The notes below the pieces were generated by a model that saw only the letters and a program-made list of their open reading frames with translations, searched no databases and was not told the origin of the DNA. Shown piece after piece: positions 45,335 through 53,999 of a stretch of 64,000 nucleotides of DNA. The translations under genes and the position numbers were made by a program. The DNA comes from Devosia nanyangense (GTDB lineage Bacteria; Pseudomonadota; Alphaproteobacteria; Rhizobiales; Devosiaceae). The stretch's first letter is position 1. Every line of letters begins with the position of its first letter. The DNA is taken from NCBI GenBank assembly GCA_016213505.1, contig JACRAF010000027.1, forward strand, positions 1 through 64,000. Direction: 5' to 3'.

Positions 45335-45433
45335 TGTGGGGCGTAATGCCACGAGGCGCGTGGCAAGAAAATGGCTGTTGTCACGAAGCTGCCATTTTGC
45401 GGCGGGGGGCGCGCTGCTAGCCTTGGAGGCAGG

Positions 45434-45913
45434 ATGAACGATACGCTCCGCCTCACCCCCTTACAGCGGCTCCGGACCCGGCTGCACCTGTTCTCGGTCG
45501 CGGTGCGCAAGCGCCTGACGGTCGGCGTCCGGGCCGTGCTGGTCAAAGAGCGGAAGGTCCTGCTGGTCCGGCACACCTATCTGCCGGGCTGGCATTTCCC
45601 CGGTGGCGGGGTCGAGCCGTTCGAGTCGGCCGAACTGGCCGCGGCGCGCGAGACGATGGAAGAGACGGGCTATGCCGTCGAGGGGCGGCCCCAGCTTCTC
45701 GGCCTCTTTCTCAACCGGGCGAATGGCGGACGCGACCATGTCGCGGTCTATATCTGGCGGGAGTTCCACACCCAGCTCGAATTCGCGCCGAACATGGAAA
45801 TTGCCGAGCTCGACTGGTTCGAAATGGACGCATTGCCGTCCGGTGTGGAGGGCGGGACGGCGCGGCGGATCGCCGAGATCGCCGGGGCGAAGCCGCCGGC
45901 GGCGGAGTGGTGA
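45434..45913 (+). CDS. Nudix hydrolase
   Basis: A 159-residue Nudix protein. The Nudix box (G-x5-E-x7-RE-x2-EE-x-G) reads GGVEPFESAELAAARETMEETG. The N-terminal part (RLTVGVRAVLVKERKVLLVRHTYLPGWHFPGGG) fits nucleotide-diphosphate hydrolases. The ATG at 45434 has GGAGGCAGG before it. Substrate unknown. Divergent from the metallophosphoesterase. Confidence 0.82.
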   Translation: MNDTLRLTPLQRLRTRLHLFSVAVRKRLTVGVRAVLVKERKVLLVRHTYLPGWHFPGGGVEPFESAELAAARETMEETGYAVEGRPQLLGLFLNRANGGRDHVAVYIWREFHTQLEFAPNMEIAELDWFEMDALPSGVEGGTARRIAEIAGAKPPAAEW

Positions 45914-45949
45914 GGGGGTTGATCGGATGTCTCCCGTAGGATACATTTA

Positions 45950-46258
45950 ATGATCAAGGTTCTGCGAACAGACACCTTCATCACCTGGTTTCATCGCCTA
46001 AGGGACGAGGAGGCAAAAGCGCGGATCGTCACCAGGATTGATCGTCTTGCGCTAGGCAATCCTGGCGACGTCAAGGCGGTCGGCGGTGGTATCAGCGAAC
46101 TGCGGATCGCATATGGACCGGGATATCGCCTCTATTGCACCTGGCGAGGCGCGGAGCTTGTGATCCTGCTGTGCGGCGGGGATAAATCCGACCAGCGGCG
46201 AGACATAGAGACTGCAAAAATGCTTCTTCGGGAGATTGGAAAGACATGGTCGAACTGA
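45950..46258 (+). CDS. RelE/ParE-superfamily toxin (HigB-like)
   Basis: A 102-residue protein of the addiction-module killer type: MIKVLRTDTFITWFHRLRDEEAKARI, RIDRLALGNPGDVKAVGGGISELRI, YGPGYRLYCTW, LLCGGDKSDQRRDI and AKMLLRE. The K(S/D)QxxDI segment is typical of this branch, whose members inhibit translation or gyrase. It precedes and overlaps the antitoxin gene by 13 bases, the toxin-first order of HigBA-type modules. Confidence 0.82.
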   Translation: MIKVLRTDTFITWFHRLRDEEAKARIVTRIDRLALGNPGDVKAVGGGISELRIAYGPGYRLYCTWRGAELVILLCGGDKSDQRRDIETAKMLLREIGKTWSN

Positions 46259-46524
46259 AGGAATGGGATACAGCCGACTACCTCAAGACGAAGGAAGCCA
46301 TCGTGGCTTATCTCGAGGCGGTGTTCGAGGATGGCGATGCGGCCCTCATCACGCATGCGTTGGGTGTCATTGCCCGCTCCGAGGGCATGACCGAGGTGGC
46401 CAAGGCGACCGGGCTGACGCGCGCCAGCCTCTACAAGGCGTTGTCTGCCGACGGGCATCCGGAGTTTGCGACGGTGCTCAAGGTGATCCAGGCGCTGGGC
46501 CTCAAGATGACCGTCGCCGCTTGA
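46246..46524 (+). CDS. Addiction-module antitoxin (HigA-like, HTH)
   Basis: A 92-residue DNA-binding antidote protein. LKEWDTADYLKTKEAIVAYLEAVFEDGD binds the toxin in this family. A helix-turn-helix follows (EVAKATGLTRASLYKALSADGHPEFATVLKVIQALG), ending KMTVAA. It should neutralise the toxin and repress its own promoter. Confidence 0.85.
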   Translation: MVELKEWDTADYLKTKEAIVAYLEAVFEDGDAALITHALGVIARSEGMTEVAKATGLTRASLYKALSADGHPEFATVLKVIQALGLKMTVAA

Positions 46525-46622
46525 TTGTCCGTCCGGAGACGGCGTTCGCGTCGGGCTATCCGGCCTTTTGCGCAAGACGGTCACGCCGAGGTCTTGAAAT
46601 GCCCGGTCCAGTCCATGATTTT

Positions 46623-46643
46623 GCGTTTACGCGTTTACGCGTT
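46623..46643. repeat. Short tandem repeat GCGTTTAC x2.6
   Basis: Two perfect 8-base units plus GCGTT, about 40 bases upstream of the structured leader RNA. May form part of the promoter region of the GNAT gene. Confidence 0.4.
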
Positions 46644-46683
46644 GCCGCCTTGGTGCTAATGCGGATTTCAGACGTCAGGAGGC

Positions 46684-46787
46684 GTCCAGGATGGAGAACG
46701 TCGTTCACGTGACCCGACGACCGTAAAGGTCGGGAGCCGGCTTGCCGCCGGCGCGTTAGTCCTCACTCTTTTTCCTGGACTCGTCAC
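46684..46787 (+). ncRNA. Structured leader RNA (speF-leader-like) before GNAT gene
   Basis: Base pairing is clear. An 8-bp closing stem GTCCAGGA (46684-46691) with TCCTGGAC (46773-46780) encloses a hairpin CGACC-GTAAA-GGTCG (46718-46732) and a 6-bp hairpin GCCGGC/GCCGGC (46736-46741 with 46747-46752). The 3' stem ends 8 bases before the GNAT ATG, so folding could hide the start, which has no visible Shine-Dalgarno. The layout and sequence recall the alphaproteobacterial speF leader, seen upstream of ornithine decarboxylase genes; the family assignment is tentative. Confidence 0.55.
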
Positions 46788-47348
46788 ATGATCGCTCCTT
46801 CCGTGTTCTCGGCCGCGCCGTCGGCCCCTCCGCAACCTGGCATGCCCTCCATCCGCTTCGCGACCCCCGACGACGACAAGTTCGTCGAGGATCTGCAGGA
46901 GCTGGCTTTCGGCCCCGGACGTTTCGCCCGGACGGCCTACCGGGTGCGCGAACGCTTCCCGATCGACCCCTCCCTCTCCCTCATCGCCGAAGTCGACGGC
47001 ACCCCGTGCGGGTCGGTGTGGATGACGCCGATCAGCGTCGGCGGCATCGACGGCTACATGCTCGGCCCGCTGGCGACCCACCCGAACTTCCGCAAGCGCG
47101 GCGCCGGCAAGATGCTGGCCAGGGAGGTCACCCGCATCGCGCTCGAGCGCGGCAAGGGCAGTTTTGTGCTGCTGGTGGGCGACCAGGACTATTATGGCCC
47201 GCTCGGCTGGCAGCCGACGACGCTGGGCGCGATCGAATTTCCCGGGCCGGTCGACCCCAACCGCGTTCTGCTCTATTCTGACGACAAGATGCTGGCGGCA
47301 AGGCTCAAGGGCCGGATCGCTGCGTTCGGAGCGAAGCAGACCTCCTGA
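46788..47348 (+). CDS. GNAT family N-acetyltransferase
   Basis: A 186-residue acetyltransferase with the acetyl-CoA-binding motif LATHPNFRKRGAGKMLAREV (motif A, RxxGxG/A form) and an aromatic LVGDQDYYGPLGW region. Residues 1-18 are proline/alanine-rich, so an internal ATG at 46842 (MPSIRFATPDD) is an alternative start. The substrate is unknown; in rhizobia similar genes lie next to ornithine/lysine decarboxylase. Here the decarboxylase is missing and the structured leader is directly upstream. Confidence 0.8.
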   Translation: MIAPSVFSAAPSAPPQPGMPSIRFATPDDDKFVEDLQELAFGPGRFARTAYRVRERFPIDPSLSLIAEVDGTPCGSVWMTPISVGGIDGYMLGPLATHPNFRKRGAGKMLAREVTRIALERGKGSFVLLVGDQDYYGPLGWQPTTLGAIEFPGPVDPNRVLLYSDDKMLAARLKGRIAAFGAKQTS

Positions 47349-47356
47349 GTGAGCAT

Positions 47357-47986
47357 GTGGCAGCCGCCGACGAGCTGATCGAGAGAATCACCCAAAGGCT
47401 GCTGCCCGCGCCCGAGCCGACCGACAAGCCCGATTCCTACACTCCCGACTGGATGCCGGAGGGCGGTTTCGACCGCCCGCCGCGCGATGCGGCGGTGCTG
47501 ATCGCGCTGGTGCGGAGGGGCGAGGAGCTGTCGGTGCTCTATACCGAGCGCTCGCCCGAGTTGCGCTCGCATTCGGGGCAGATCGCCTTTCCGGGCGGCA
47601 AGCTCGACGCGGGCGATTCGGGCCCGGGCGCGGCGGCATTGCGCGAGGCGTGGGAGGAGGTGGCGCTCGATCCGGCCGATGCACGGATCCTGGGCTACAT
47701 GCCGGCCTATTTTACCGGCACGAACTACCTCATCACGCCGGTGGTCGCGGTGGTGACGCCGCACCGGCAATTCGTCGGCAATCCGGGCGAGGTGAAATCG
47801 GTGTTCGAGGTGCCGCTGCCGATGCTGATGCGGGAGGAAAGCTTCGGCACCTTCCACATCCGGCGCAAGAACCTCGAGGGGACCAGCTGGCAGATCGAAC
47901 ATGAGGGGCTTGTCATCTGGGGGATAACCGCCAATCTCACGCGGCGCTTCTACGAACTGGTGCTGAAGGACGAGATTCCGTGGTGA
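47357..47986 (+). CDS. Nudix hydrolase, CoA pyrophosphatase type
   Basis: A 209-residue protein with the coenzyme A pyrophosphatase signature LYTERSPELRSHSGQIAFPGG followed by the Nudix box GGKLDAGDSGPGAAALREAWEEVAL. It would cleave CoA or acyl-CoA to 4'-phosphopantetheine and 3',5'-ADP. A GTG start at 47357 is used. It begins 8 bases after the GNAT gene and its stop overlaps the start of the CCA-adding enzyme gene, so the three are probably cotranscribed. Confidence 0.85.
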   Translation: MAAADELIERITQRLLPAPEPTDKPDSYTPDWMPEGGFDRPPRDAAVLIALVRRGEELSVLYTERSPELRSHSGQIAFPGGKLDAGDSGPGAAALREAWEEVALDPADARILGYMPAYFTGTNYLITPVVAVVTPHRQFVGNPGEVKSVFEVPLPMLMREESFGTFHIRRKNLEGTSWQIEHEGLVIWGITANLTRRFYELVLKDEIPW

Positions 47987-49176
47987 TCCCGAACGCAGTC
48001 GCGCAGCGCCTGAAGCAGGCCCCCTGGCTTCGCAGAGGCGAGACGCAGCGGTTGTTCGCCTTGCTCGACGGGGCCGCAGGCAGGACGCGTGCGGTGGGCG
48101 GCATCGTTCGCGACACGCTGCTGGAGCGGCTGCGCGAGGCACCCGAGATCGATTTTGCCACCGAGCTGTTGCCCGACGAGGTGATGCGGCGGGCCGGCGA
48201 GGCCGGCATCGGCGTCTATCCGACGGGGATCGAGCACGGCACGGTGACGCTGAAGCTCGGCGATCTCGTTGCCGAGGTGACGACGCTGCGAGAGGACGTC
48301 GAGACCGACGGCCGCCGCGCCAAGGTCAGGTTCGGCACCGACTGGCGGCACGACGCCGGGCGGCGCGACTTCACCCTCAACGCGCTCTACGCATCGATGG
48401 ACGGCGACCTGTTCGATCCCATCAACGGCGGCGAGGACTGTCTCGCCGGGCGGGTGCGGTTCATCGGCGATCCCGACCAGCGGATCGTCGAGGACCGGCT
48501 CAGGGTGTTCCGGTTCTTCCGGTTTTCGGCGAGCCATGGGCAGGAGCGGCTCGATGCCGACGGGCTGGCAGCAGTGACGCGGGCGTCCGGCGATCTTGGA
48601 GGCGTCTCCGCCGAGCGGGTGGGCCACGAGATGCGGCGCGTGCTCGGCTTAGCGCGCATCGCCAAGACCCTGCGTGCCATGACCAGGGCCGGGATACTGA
48701 CCATCGCGGAGCCGCTGCTCGAGCAGTTAGGGGCTTACGAGCGCCGGGCCCATAAGCCGAATTTCGTCGCCCGGTTGTCGCTGTTGCTGGCCGGACACTC
48801 TCAGGGGGTCGTCAAGGACAGGTGGCGCCTCTCCAATGACGAGATCACCGACGCCGAGACGATTCTCGCGGCGGCGCAGCTGCTGATCGCCTTTCGTCTC
48901 AATGAGGCGGCGTACCGATATCCGGCGGCCTTAGCCGACGCGGTGGAGATTGCCGCAACGCTCGCCGGCTGGACCGAAGCGGGGAAATCGGCGGTGGTCC
49001 AGCATCTCGGCAAGATCGACGTGCCGCACTTTCCGCTGAGCGGAGGCGACCTCGTGGCGCGCGGCATGAGGCCTGGGCCGGAACTCGGTGCCGAGCTGGA
49101 CAGGCTCGAGCGCATCTGGATCGAGAGCGGATTCGCCCTCGATCGGGATGCGTTGCTGAAGCAGGCCCAGCGCTAG
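47980..49176 (+). CDS. CCA tRNA nucleotidyltransferase
   Basis: A 398-residue class II nucleotidyltransferase that adds or repairs the CCA end of tRNAs. The head domain has AVGGIVRDTLLER, PTGIEHGTVTL, EVTTLREDVETDGR and RRDFTLNALY (motifs A to D), and an RNA-binding segment GDPDQRIVEDRLRVFRFFRF follows. One of the two catalytic carboxylates reads Glu-Ile-Asp rather than Asp-x-Asp. Start is GTG at 47980, or the next GTG at 47983, which overlaps the Nudix stop as GTGA. Confidence 0.87.
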   Translation: MVIPNAVAQRLKQAPWLRRGETQRLFALLDGAAGRTRAVGGIVRDTLLERLREAPEIDFATELLPDEVMRRAGEAGIGVYPTGIEHGTVTLKLGDLVAEVTTLREDVETDGRRAKVRFGTDWRHDAGRRDFTLNALYASMDGDLFDPINGGEDCLAGRVRFIGDPDQRIVEDRLRVFRFFRFSASHGQERLDADGLAAVTRASGDLGGVSAERVGHEMRRVLGLARIAKTLRAMTRAGILTIAEPLLEQLGAYERRAHKPNFVARLSLLLAGHSQGVVKDRWRLSNDEITDAETILAAAQLLIAFRLNEAAYRYPAALADAVEIAATLAGWTEAGKSAVVQHLGKIDVPHFPLSGGDLVARGMRPGPELGAELDRLERIWIESGFALDRDALLKQAQR

Positions 49177-49356
49177 CTACTGCGCCGCCGCCGGCTGGTG
49201 GATGCGCTGCTTGATGCGCTCGACCATTTCGGGCCGCACGACTGCCTCGTCGTGCACTTCGCGCAGATGCTCGGCGGCCCGGCGGACGATTTCCGCCTCA
49301 TCCTTGGCCTCGGTGTGCCATTCGCAGCCGGGTACGAGGCATTCATATTGTTTCAT
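49177..49356 (-). CDS. DUF1059 family small protein
   Basis: A 59-residue protein opening MKQYECLVPGCEWHTEAKDEAEI, with two cysteines (ECLVPGCEWH) and a His-rich helix (AAEHLREVHDEAV), the DUF1059 pattern. Likely metal-binding or membrane-peripheral; function unknown. AGGAGG lies 5 bases before the ATG. Convergent with the CCA-adding enzyme gene, whose stop abuts its own. Confidence 0.75.
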   Translation of the reverse strand: MKQYECLVPGCEWHTEAKDEAEIVRRAAEHLREVHDEAVVRPEMVERIKQRIHQPAAAQ

Positions 49357-49419
49357 CGCGTCCTCCTGGTGATGCGCAGGAGGAAAACGGCGAACCGACA
49401 GGGGAGTTCCCCCGGAGCA

Positions 49420-49515
49420 CTCACGTTCCGATGGAATCGGAACGAGTGCTCCAGGTTTCTGAGTTGTCGCGTTTCCGAACCGAAAGACCGCTTCGCAATT
49501 TTCCTGGAAACGCTC
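49420..49515. repeat. Intergenic hairpin plus family B repeat copy 3
   Basis: An inverted repeat, AGCACTC(A)CGTTCCGAT with ATCGGAACGAGTGCT, is followed by the family B element at 49466-49515 (GTCGCGTTTCCGAACC ... TTTTCCTGGAAACGCTC). The second element ends in the hemF stop codon. It may serve as the hemF terminator. Confidence 0.65.
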
Positions 49516-50474
49516 TACGGCCAGCGCACTTCGGGCGGCATCGAGGAGAGGATGGCTTCGACATTGCCGCCGGTCCTGAGGCCGAAGGTCGTGCCGCGAT
49601 CGTAGAGCAGGTTGAACTCGACATAGCGGCCGCGGCGAATGAGCTGCTCGTTGCGGTCGGCTTCGGTCCAGGGCGTCTCGAAATTGCGGCGGACGAGCTT
49701 GGGATAGACGTCGAGGAAGGCGCGACCGACGTCCTGGGTGAAGGCAAAATCGGCGTCCCAATCGCCGCTGTCGTGGTTGTCGTAGAAGATGCCGCCGACG
49801 CCGCGTGGCTCATTGCGGTGCTTAAGGAAGAAGTACTCGTCGCACCACGTCTTGAAGCGCTGGTAGTCGATGCCGGGATGGGCGTCGCAGGCGGCCTTGT
49901 AGGCGGCATGAAAATCGAGGCTGTCGGGATCGGTCTGGGTGCGCCGGCGGTCGAGCACCGGGGTGAGGTCGCCGCCGCCGCCGAACCAGGTGCGGCCAGT
50001 GACGATCATGCGCGTGTTCATGTGCGCGGCGGGGACGTTGGGGTTCCAGGGATGGATAATGACCGAGACGCCGGCGCTCCAGAACTCGGCGCCGGCCTCG
50101 GTGTGGGGCATCTGCCGGGCGAACTCTTCGGTGAAGCGGCCGTGGACCACCGAGATGTGGACGCCGGCCTTTTCGAACACCCGGCCATGGAGGAGACCGA
50201 TCTCACCGCCGCCGCCCTCGGGGCGCGACCACGGCTTGATCTCGAAGCGGGAAGGGGTTTGCTTCTGCTCTGGCCGATCGGACCGAAACTGGTCCGATCG
50301 TCCAACCGCGAGGGCTTCTTTGTGCTCTGGCCGATCGGCCCCAAACGGGTCCGATCGGCCAACCGCTGGGTCGGCCTCGATCGATTCGAGGCGGGCGCAG
50401 AGGTCGTCGCGGACCTGCCGGAACCAGGCGGCGGCTGTGGCTTTTTTCGTTTCGGTGTCGGTGGGGAGGTTCAA
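49515..50474 (-). CDS. hemF: Oxygen-dependent coproporphyrinogen III oxidase with repeat insert
   Basis: A 319-residue HemF that oxidatively decarboxylates coproporphyrinogen III in heme synthesis. Landmarks include the residues after [71 protein letters not shown] and [14 protein letters not shown]. Residues about 37-73 are not part of the family: they are two tandem 19-residue units ([19 protein letters not shown] and [18 protein letters not shown]) encoded by the palindromic repeat. The insert falls in an N-terminal loop before [15 protein letters not shown], so the enzyme may well be active. TTG start inside the trmL stop. Confidence 0.9.
   Translation of the reverse strand: MNLPTDTETKKATAAAWFRQVRDDLCARLESIEADPAVGRSDPFGADRPEHKEALAVGRSDQFRSDRPEQKQTPSRFEIKPWSRPEGGGGEIGLLHGRVFEKAGVHISVVHGRFTEEFARQMPHTEAGAEFWSAGVSVIIHPWNPNVPAAHMNTRMIVTGRTWFGGGGDLTPVLDRRRTQTDPDSLDFHAAYKAACDAHPGIDYQRFKTWCDEYFFLKHRNEPRGVGGIFYDNHDSGDWDADFAFTQDVGRAFLDVYPKLVRRNFETPWTEADRNEQLIRRGRYVEFNLLYDRGTTFGLRTGGNVEAILSSMPPEVRWP
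50267..50370. repeat. Two tandem in-frame copies of palindromic repeat C in hemF
   Basis: Units start at 50267 and 50324, 57 bases apart, and differ at about four of the first 44 bases. Each is a near-perfect palindrome, TGGCCGATCGGACC against GGTCCGATCGTCCA. A third copy lies at 6679-6723 between genes. Unit length is a multiple of 3 and contains no stop in the hemF frame. Confidence 0.8.
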
Positions 50475-50941
50475 TTGAGGCCTGCAAATCCATCTGACTG
50501 GCGTTTGGCCTCACCCAACACCAAAGCGGCAGCGACGGCCACATTGATCGAGCGCAGTCCCTCGCGCATGGGAATGCGGACGCGCAGGTCGGCATCGGCG
50601 GCAACGCTGTCGGGCACACCGGCGCTTTCGCGGCCGGCCAGCAGGACATCGTCGGTCGAGTAGGTCACGGTGTAGGCCGAGTCGGTCGCCTTGGTGCTCA
50701 GCAGCACCAGTCGGCCGCCGGCGTCGCGCCGCCAGGAATCGAAATGGGCGTAGCTGTCGTGCTCGACGATCTCGGCCAGATCGAGATAGTCGAGCCCGCC
50801 GCGCCGGAGTTCCTTCCTGGAGAACGCGAAGCCAGTCGGATGAATGATGTGGACCCGCACCCCGAGGCAGGCGCCGAGCCGCAGCAGCGTGCCGGTATTC
50901 TGGGCGATGTCGGGCTGGTAGAGCGCAAGTTGGACGGGCAT
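50471..50941 (-). CDS. trmL: tRNA (cytidine/uridine(34)-2'-O)-methyltransferase TrmL
   Basis: A 156-residue SPOUT methyltransferase that methylates the wobble ribose of tRNA-Leu with S-adenosylmethionine. Family segments are [23 protein letters not shown] near the start, [20 protein letters not shown] (motif 2) and [20 protein letters not shown] (motif 3). It overlaps the hemF start by 4 bases. Its upstream region is shared with the divergent petABC operon. Confidence 0.92.
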   Translation of the reverse strand: MPVQLALYQPDIAQNTGTLLRLGACLGVRVHIIHPTGFAFSRKELRRGGLDYLDLAEIVEHDSYAHFDSWRRDAGGRLVLLSTKATDSAYTVTYSTDDVLLAGRESAGVPDSVAADADLRVRIPMREGLRSINVAVAAALVLGEAKRQSDGFAGLN

Positions 50942-51153
50942 GAAGGTGTTCCTGACGGAGGGTCTGGTCGAAGCCAGTGGGTATAGTGTCGCATCCCTGT
51001 TTTCGCCGGGTCCGCGAGGCTGGACAAGTGGTGAGGAGAGTGCAAAAAGACAGCCAAATCACGCGCAGTTGAGGGCGGGTGAGGTCCATCTTGCGCGCGT
51101 GGCGGGCTCCGCCAGCAGGCGCGAATTCAGGCACCAGGCAGGGATATTCGACC

Positions 51154-51696
51154 TTGGCGACAGAATCGAATTTGGCGCATGACGATACGCCGAACGCAGG
51201 ACGGCGCGACTTTCTCTATGTCGCGACGACGGCAGTGGGCATTGTCGGTGTGGGGGCGGTGGTCTGGCCGCTGATCAACCAGATGAACCCGGACGCTTCG
51301 GTGCTGGCCTTGTCCTCCACCGAATTCGACCTCAGCGGCGTCGAAGAGGGCGCGTCGGTCACCATCAAGTGGCGTGGCTCGCCGGTGTTCGTGCGGCACC
51401 GCACGCAAAAGGAGATCGACGAGGCGCGGGCTGTGCCGATGTCGGACCTCAAAGATCCGCAGACCGACGAGGCGCGCGTTGTGGCCGGCCATGAGCAGTG
51501 GCTGATCATGGTCGCGCTGTGCACCCATCTGGGCTGCATTCCGGTGGGCGAGTCGGGCGAGTATGACGGCTGGTTCTGTCCCTGCCACGGCTCGCAATAC
51601 GATACCTCGGGCCGCATCCGCAAAGGTCCCGCGCCGACGAACCTGATCGTGCCGCCGTACAAGTTCCTGAGCGACACCGTCGTGCAGATCGGTTGA
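51154..51696 (+). CDS. petA: Ubiquinol-cytochrome c reductase Rieske subunit
   Basis: A 180-residue Rieske protein of the cytochrome bc1 complex. The N-terminal [24 protein letters not shown] is a twin-arginine signal anchor. The 2Fe-2S ligands are Cys123-T-His125-LG-Cys128 and Cys142-P-Cys144-His145... in the CTHLGC and CPCHGS motifs. A TTG start at 51154 with AGGGA upstream is chosen by length and family; an upstream GTG at 51079 is possible. First gene of petABC. Confidence 0.92.
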   Translation: MATESNLAHDDTPNAGRRDFLYVATTAVGIVGVGAVVWPLINQMNPDASVLALSSTEFDLSGVEEGASVTIKWRGSPVFVRHRTQKEIDEARAVPMSDLKDPQTDEARVVAGHEQWLIMVALCTHLGCIPVGESGEYDGWFCPCHGSQYDTSGRIRKGPAPTNLIVPPYKFLSDTVVQIG

Positions 51697-51710
51697 GGGG
51701 GAAGATCGAT

Positions 51711-52988
51711 ATGTCCGCGCACGAGAGCAAATACACGCCCGCGAACCCGGTCCTCAGGTGGGTCGAGGACCGCCTGCCGATCCTGGGCTTTGCCAAGTCG
51801 ACGCTGGTCGACTACCCGACGCCCAAGAACCTCAACTACTGGTGGACGTTCGGCGCCATTCTCGCCTTCATGCTGGGCGTGCAGATCGTCACCGGCATCG
51901 TGCTCGCCATGCACTACACCCCGGAAGCGTCGCTGGCCTTCGACTCGGTCGAAGCGATCAAGCGCGACGTGGTCGGCGGCCGCATCATCCAGGCGGTGCA
52001 CTCGACCGGCGCCTCGATGTTCTTCTTTGCCGTGTACATCCACATCTTCCGCGGCCTCTATTTCGGCTCGTACAAGGCGCCGCGCGAGATCCTGTGGATC
52101 CTCGGCGTCATCATCTTCCTGTTGATGATGGCCACGGCGTTCTTCGGCTATGTGCTGCCGTGGGGCCAGATGAGCTTCTGGGCCGCAGCGGTGATCACCA
52201 ACATCTTCGCCGCGATCCCGATCATCGGCGATCCGATCCTGCAGCTGCTGCGCGGCGGCTTTGCGGTCGACAACCCGACCCTCAACCGCTTCTTCTCGCT
52301 GCACTACCTGCTGCCGTTCATCATCGCGGCGGTGGTGTTCCTCCACATCTGGGCGCTGCACGTGCCGGGCAACAACAACCCGATCGGCGTCGAGGTCAAA
52401 TCCGAGCGCGATACGGTGCCGTTCCACCCGTACTACACGATGAAGGATTTCTTCGCGGTGGTGGTGTTCTGCATCCCGTTCGCGTGGTTCGCGTTCTTTG
52501 CGCCGGACATCCTCGGACACCCCGACAACTACATCCAGGCCAACCCGCTGGTGACGCCGCCGCACATCGTGCCGGAGTGGTACTTCCTGCCGTTCTACGC
52601 CATCCTGCGCGCCATCGATTTCAACTTCATCCTCGACAGCAAGCTGCTCGGCGTTATCGCCTTCGGCGGCTCCATCCTGATCCTGTTCTTCCTGCCGTGG
52701 CTCGATACGGCCAAGGTGCGCTCCGGTACGTTCCGGCCCGCCTTCAAGTGGTTCTACTGGCTGTTCGCGGTCAACTTCCTGCTGCTGATGTGGTACGGCG
52801 CGCAGACCCCGGACATGAAGGTGGTCGGGCCATTCACGGTGGCGGACGTCTCGAAGCTCTCGGTGGCCTACTACTTTCTCTACTTCATCGTCATCCTGCC
52901 GCTGCTCAGCCGGTTCGAGAAGCCGCGGCCGCTGCCCAACTCGATCTCGGAGCCGGTGCTGGGCAAGCCTGCACAGGCCACGACGTGA
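51711..52988 (+). CDS. petB: Cytochrome b of the bc1 complex
   Basis: A 425-residue integral membrane cytochrome b with eight helices, not fused to cytochrome c1. The heme b histidines lie in [19 protein letters not shown] and [20 protein letters not shown], and the quinol site PEWY is present ([16 protein letters not shown]). It moves electrons from ubiquinol through two hemes. GAGGGGGAAG precedes the ATG at 51711; an ATG 18 bases earlier is less likely. Confidence 0.95.
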   Translation: MSAHESKYTPANPVLRWVEDRLPILGFAKSTLVDYPTPKNLNYWWTFGAILAFMLGVQIVTGIVLAMHYTPEASLAFDSVEAIKRDVVGGRIIQAVHSTGASMFFFAVYIHIFRGLYFGSYKAPREILWILGVIIFLLMMATAFFGYVLPWGQMSFWAAAVITNIFAAIPIIGDPILQLLRGGFAVDNPTLNRFFSLHYLLPFIIAAVVFLHIWALHVPGNNNPIGVEVKSERDTVPFHPYYTMKDFFAVVVFCIPFAWFAFFAPDILGHPDNYIQANPLVTPPHIVPEWYFLPFYAILRAIDFNFILDSKLLGVIAFGGSILILFFLPWLDTAKVRSGTFRPAFKWFYWLFAVNFLLLMWYGAQTPDMKVVGPFTVADVSKLSVAYYFLYFIVILPLLSRFEKPRPLPNSISEPVLGKPAQATT

Positions 52989-53008
52989 CCCTCCAGGACC
53001 GCACCAGA

Positions 53009-53872
53009 ATGATCAAGATCACGACCATTTTCGCTGCCGCCCTGATCGGTCTCGGCCTCGCTGCTCCGGTGACGGCGCAGGAGGCCGGGCACACCGAAGC
53101 CGCCAAGCAGCACTGGAGCTTTGCCGGCATTTTCGGCACCTACGATCAGAACCAGCTGCAGCGCGGCTTCCAGGTGTTCCGCGAGGTGTGCGCGAGTTGT
53201 CACTCGGCGCGCCTCCTGGCGTTCCGCAATCTGGCCGAAGAGGGCGGGCCGGCCTTCTCCGAGGGGCAGGTCAAGGAGCTTGCGGCCCAGTACGAAGTCA
53301 GCGACGTCACCGTTGCTGGCGGCAAGCGCAAAGCGCTGCCGGCCGATCATTGGCCGTCGCCGTTTGCGACCGAACTCGACGCGCGCGACGCCAATGGCGG
53401 AGCCTTTCCGCCCGACATGAGCGTGCTGGCCAAGGCGCGCAGCATCGAGGACGGCTTCCCGGGCTGGGTGTTCAACTACTTCACCACCTATGCCGAGGGC
53501 GGGCCAGACTACATTCACGCGCTGCTCAACGCGTATAGCGAAGAAGTGCCCGCCGGGGTGACCAATTCCGATGGGACGCCCTTCACGCTACCGGAGGGCA
53601 AGTACTTCAACGCAGTGTTTCCCAGCAATTCGATCGGCATGCCGCCGCCGCTGAGCGACGGCCAGATCGAATACGCCGCGGCGGCGGACGGGACCACGGT
53701 TCCGCTGACGGTGGAACAGTATTCCAAGGATGTCTCCGCCTTCCTGATGTGGGTGGCGGAGCCGCATCTCGACAACACCAAATCGGCGGGGTTCAAGGTG
53801 CTGGCCTTCCTGCTGCTGTTCGCGGCCTTGATGTACCTGGTCAAGCAGCGGCTGTGGCGCAAGGTGCACTGA
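53009..53872 (+). CDS. petC: Cytochrome c1
   Basis: A 287-residue cytochrome c1. A signal peptide (IKITTIFAAALIGLGLAAPVTAQ, cut near residue 24) leads to the heme motif CASCH, followed by an axial Met in NSIGMPPPL and a C-terminal membrane anchor (VLAFLLLFAALMYLVKQRLW). It passes electrons from Rieske to soluble cytochrome c in the periplasm. It follows petB by 20 bases. A perfect terminator lies 23 bases downstream. Confidence 0.95.
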   Translation: MIKITTIFAAALIGLGLAAPVTAQEAGHTEAAKQHWSFAGIFGTYDQNQLQRGFQVFREVCASCHSARLLAFRNLAEEGGPAFSEGQVKELAAQYEVSDVTVAGGKRKALPADHWPSPFATELDARDANGGAFPPDMSVLAKARSIEDGFPGWVFNYFTTYAEGGPDYIHALLNAYSEEVPAGVTNSDGTPFTLPEGKYFNAVFPSNSIGMPPPLSDGQIEYAAAADGTTVPLTVEQYSKDVSAFLMWVAEPHLDNTKSAGFKVLAFLLLFAALMYLVKQRLWRKVH

Positions 53873-53895
53873 TCGTACCGCGGGCACGAGATTCG

Positions 53896-53919
53896 AAAGG
53901 GCGCTTCGGCGCCCTTTTT
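53896..53919 (+). terminator. Rho-independent terminator of petABC
   Basis: Stem AAAGGGCGC/GCGCCCTTT (9 bp) with a TTCG loop, followed by TTTTTG. It is nearly identical to the stem-loop after frcB. Confidence 0.85.
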
Positions 53920-53999
53920 GTTTGCCCGGGCGGGACTACGCGCCGCTCTTTCATCGGCCCCGCCGGTGCGCTAGAGTTGGGCGAACGAGGAGTCACCTC

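Noticed and set aside
53896-53919. Considered as a regulatory RNA
   Set aside because: A simple stem with a T-run, so an ordinary terminator.
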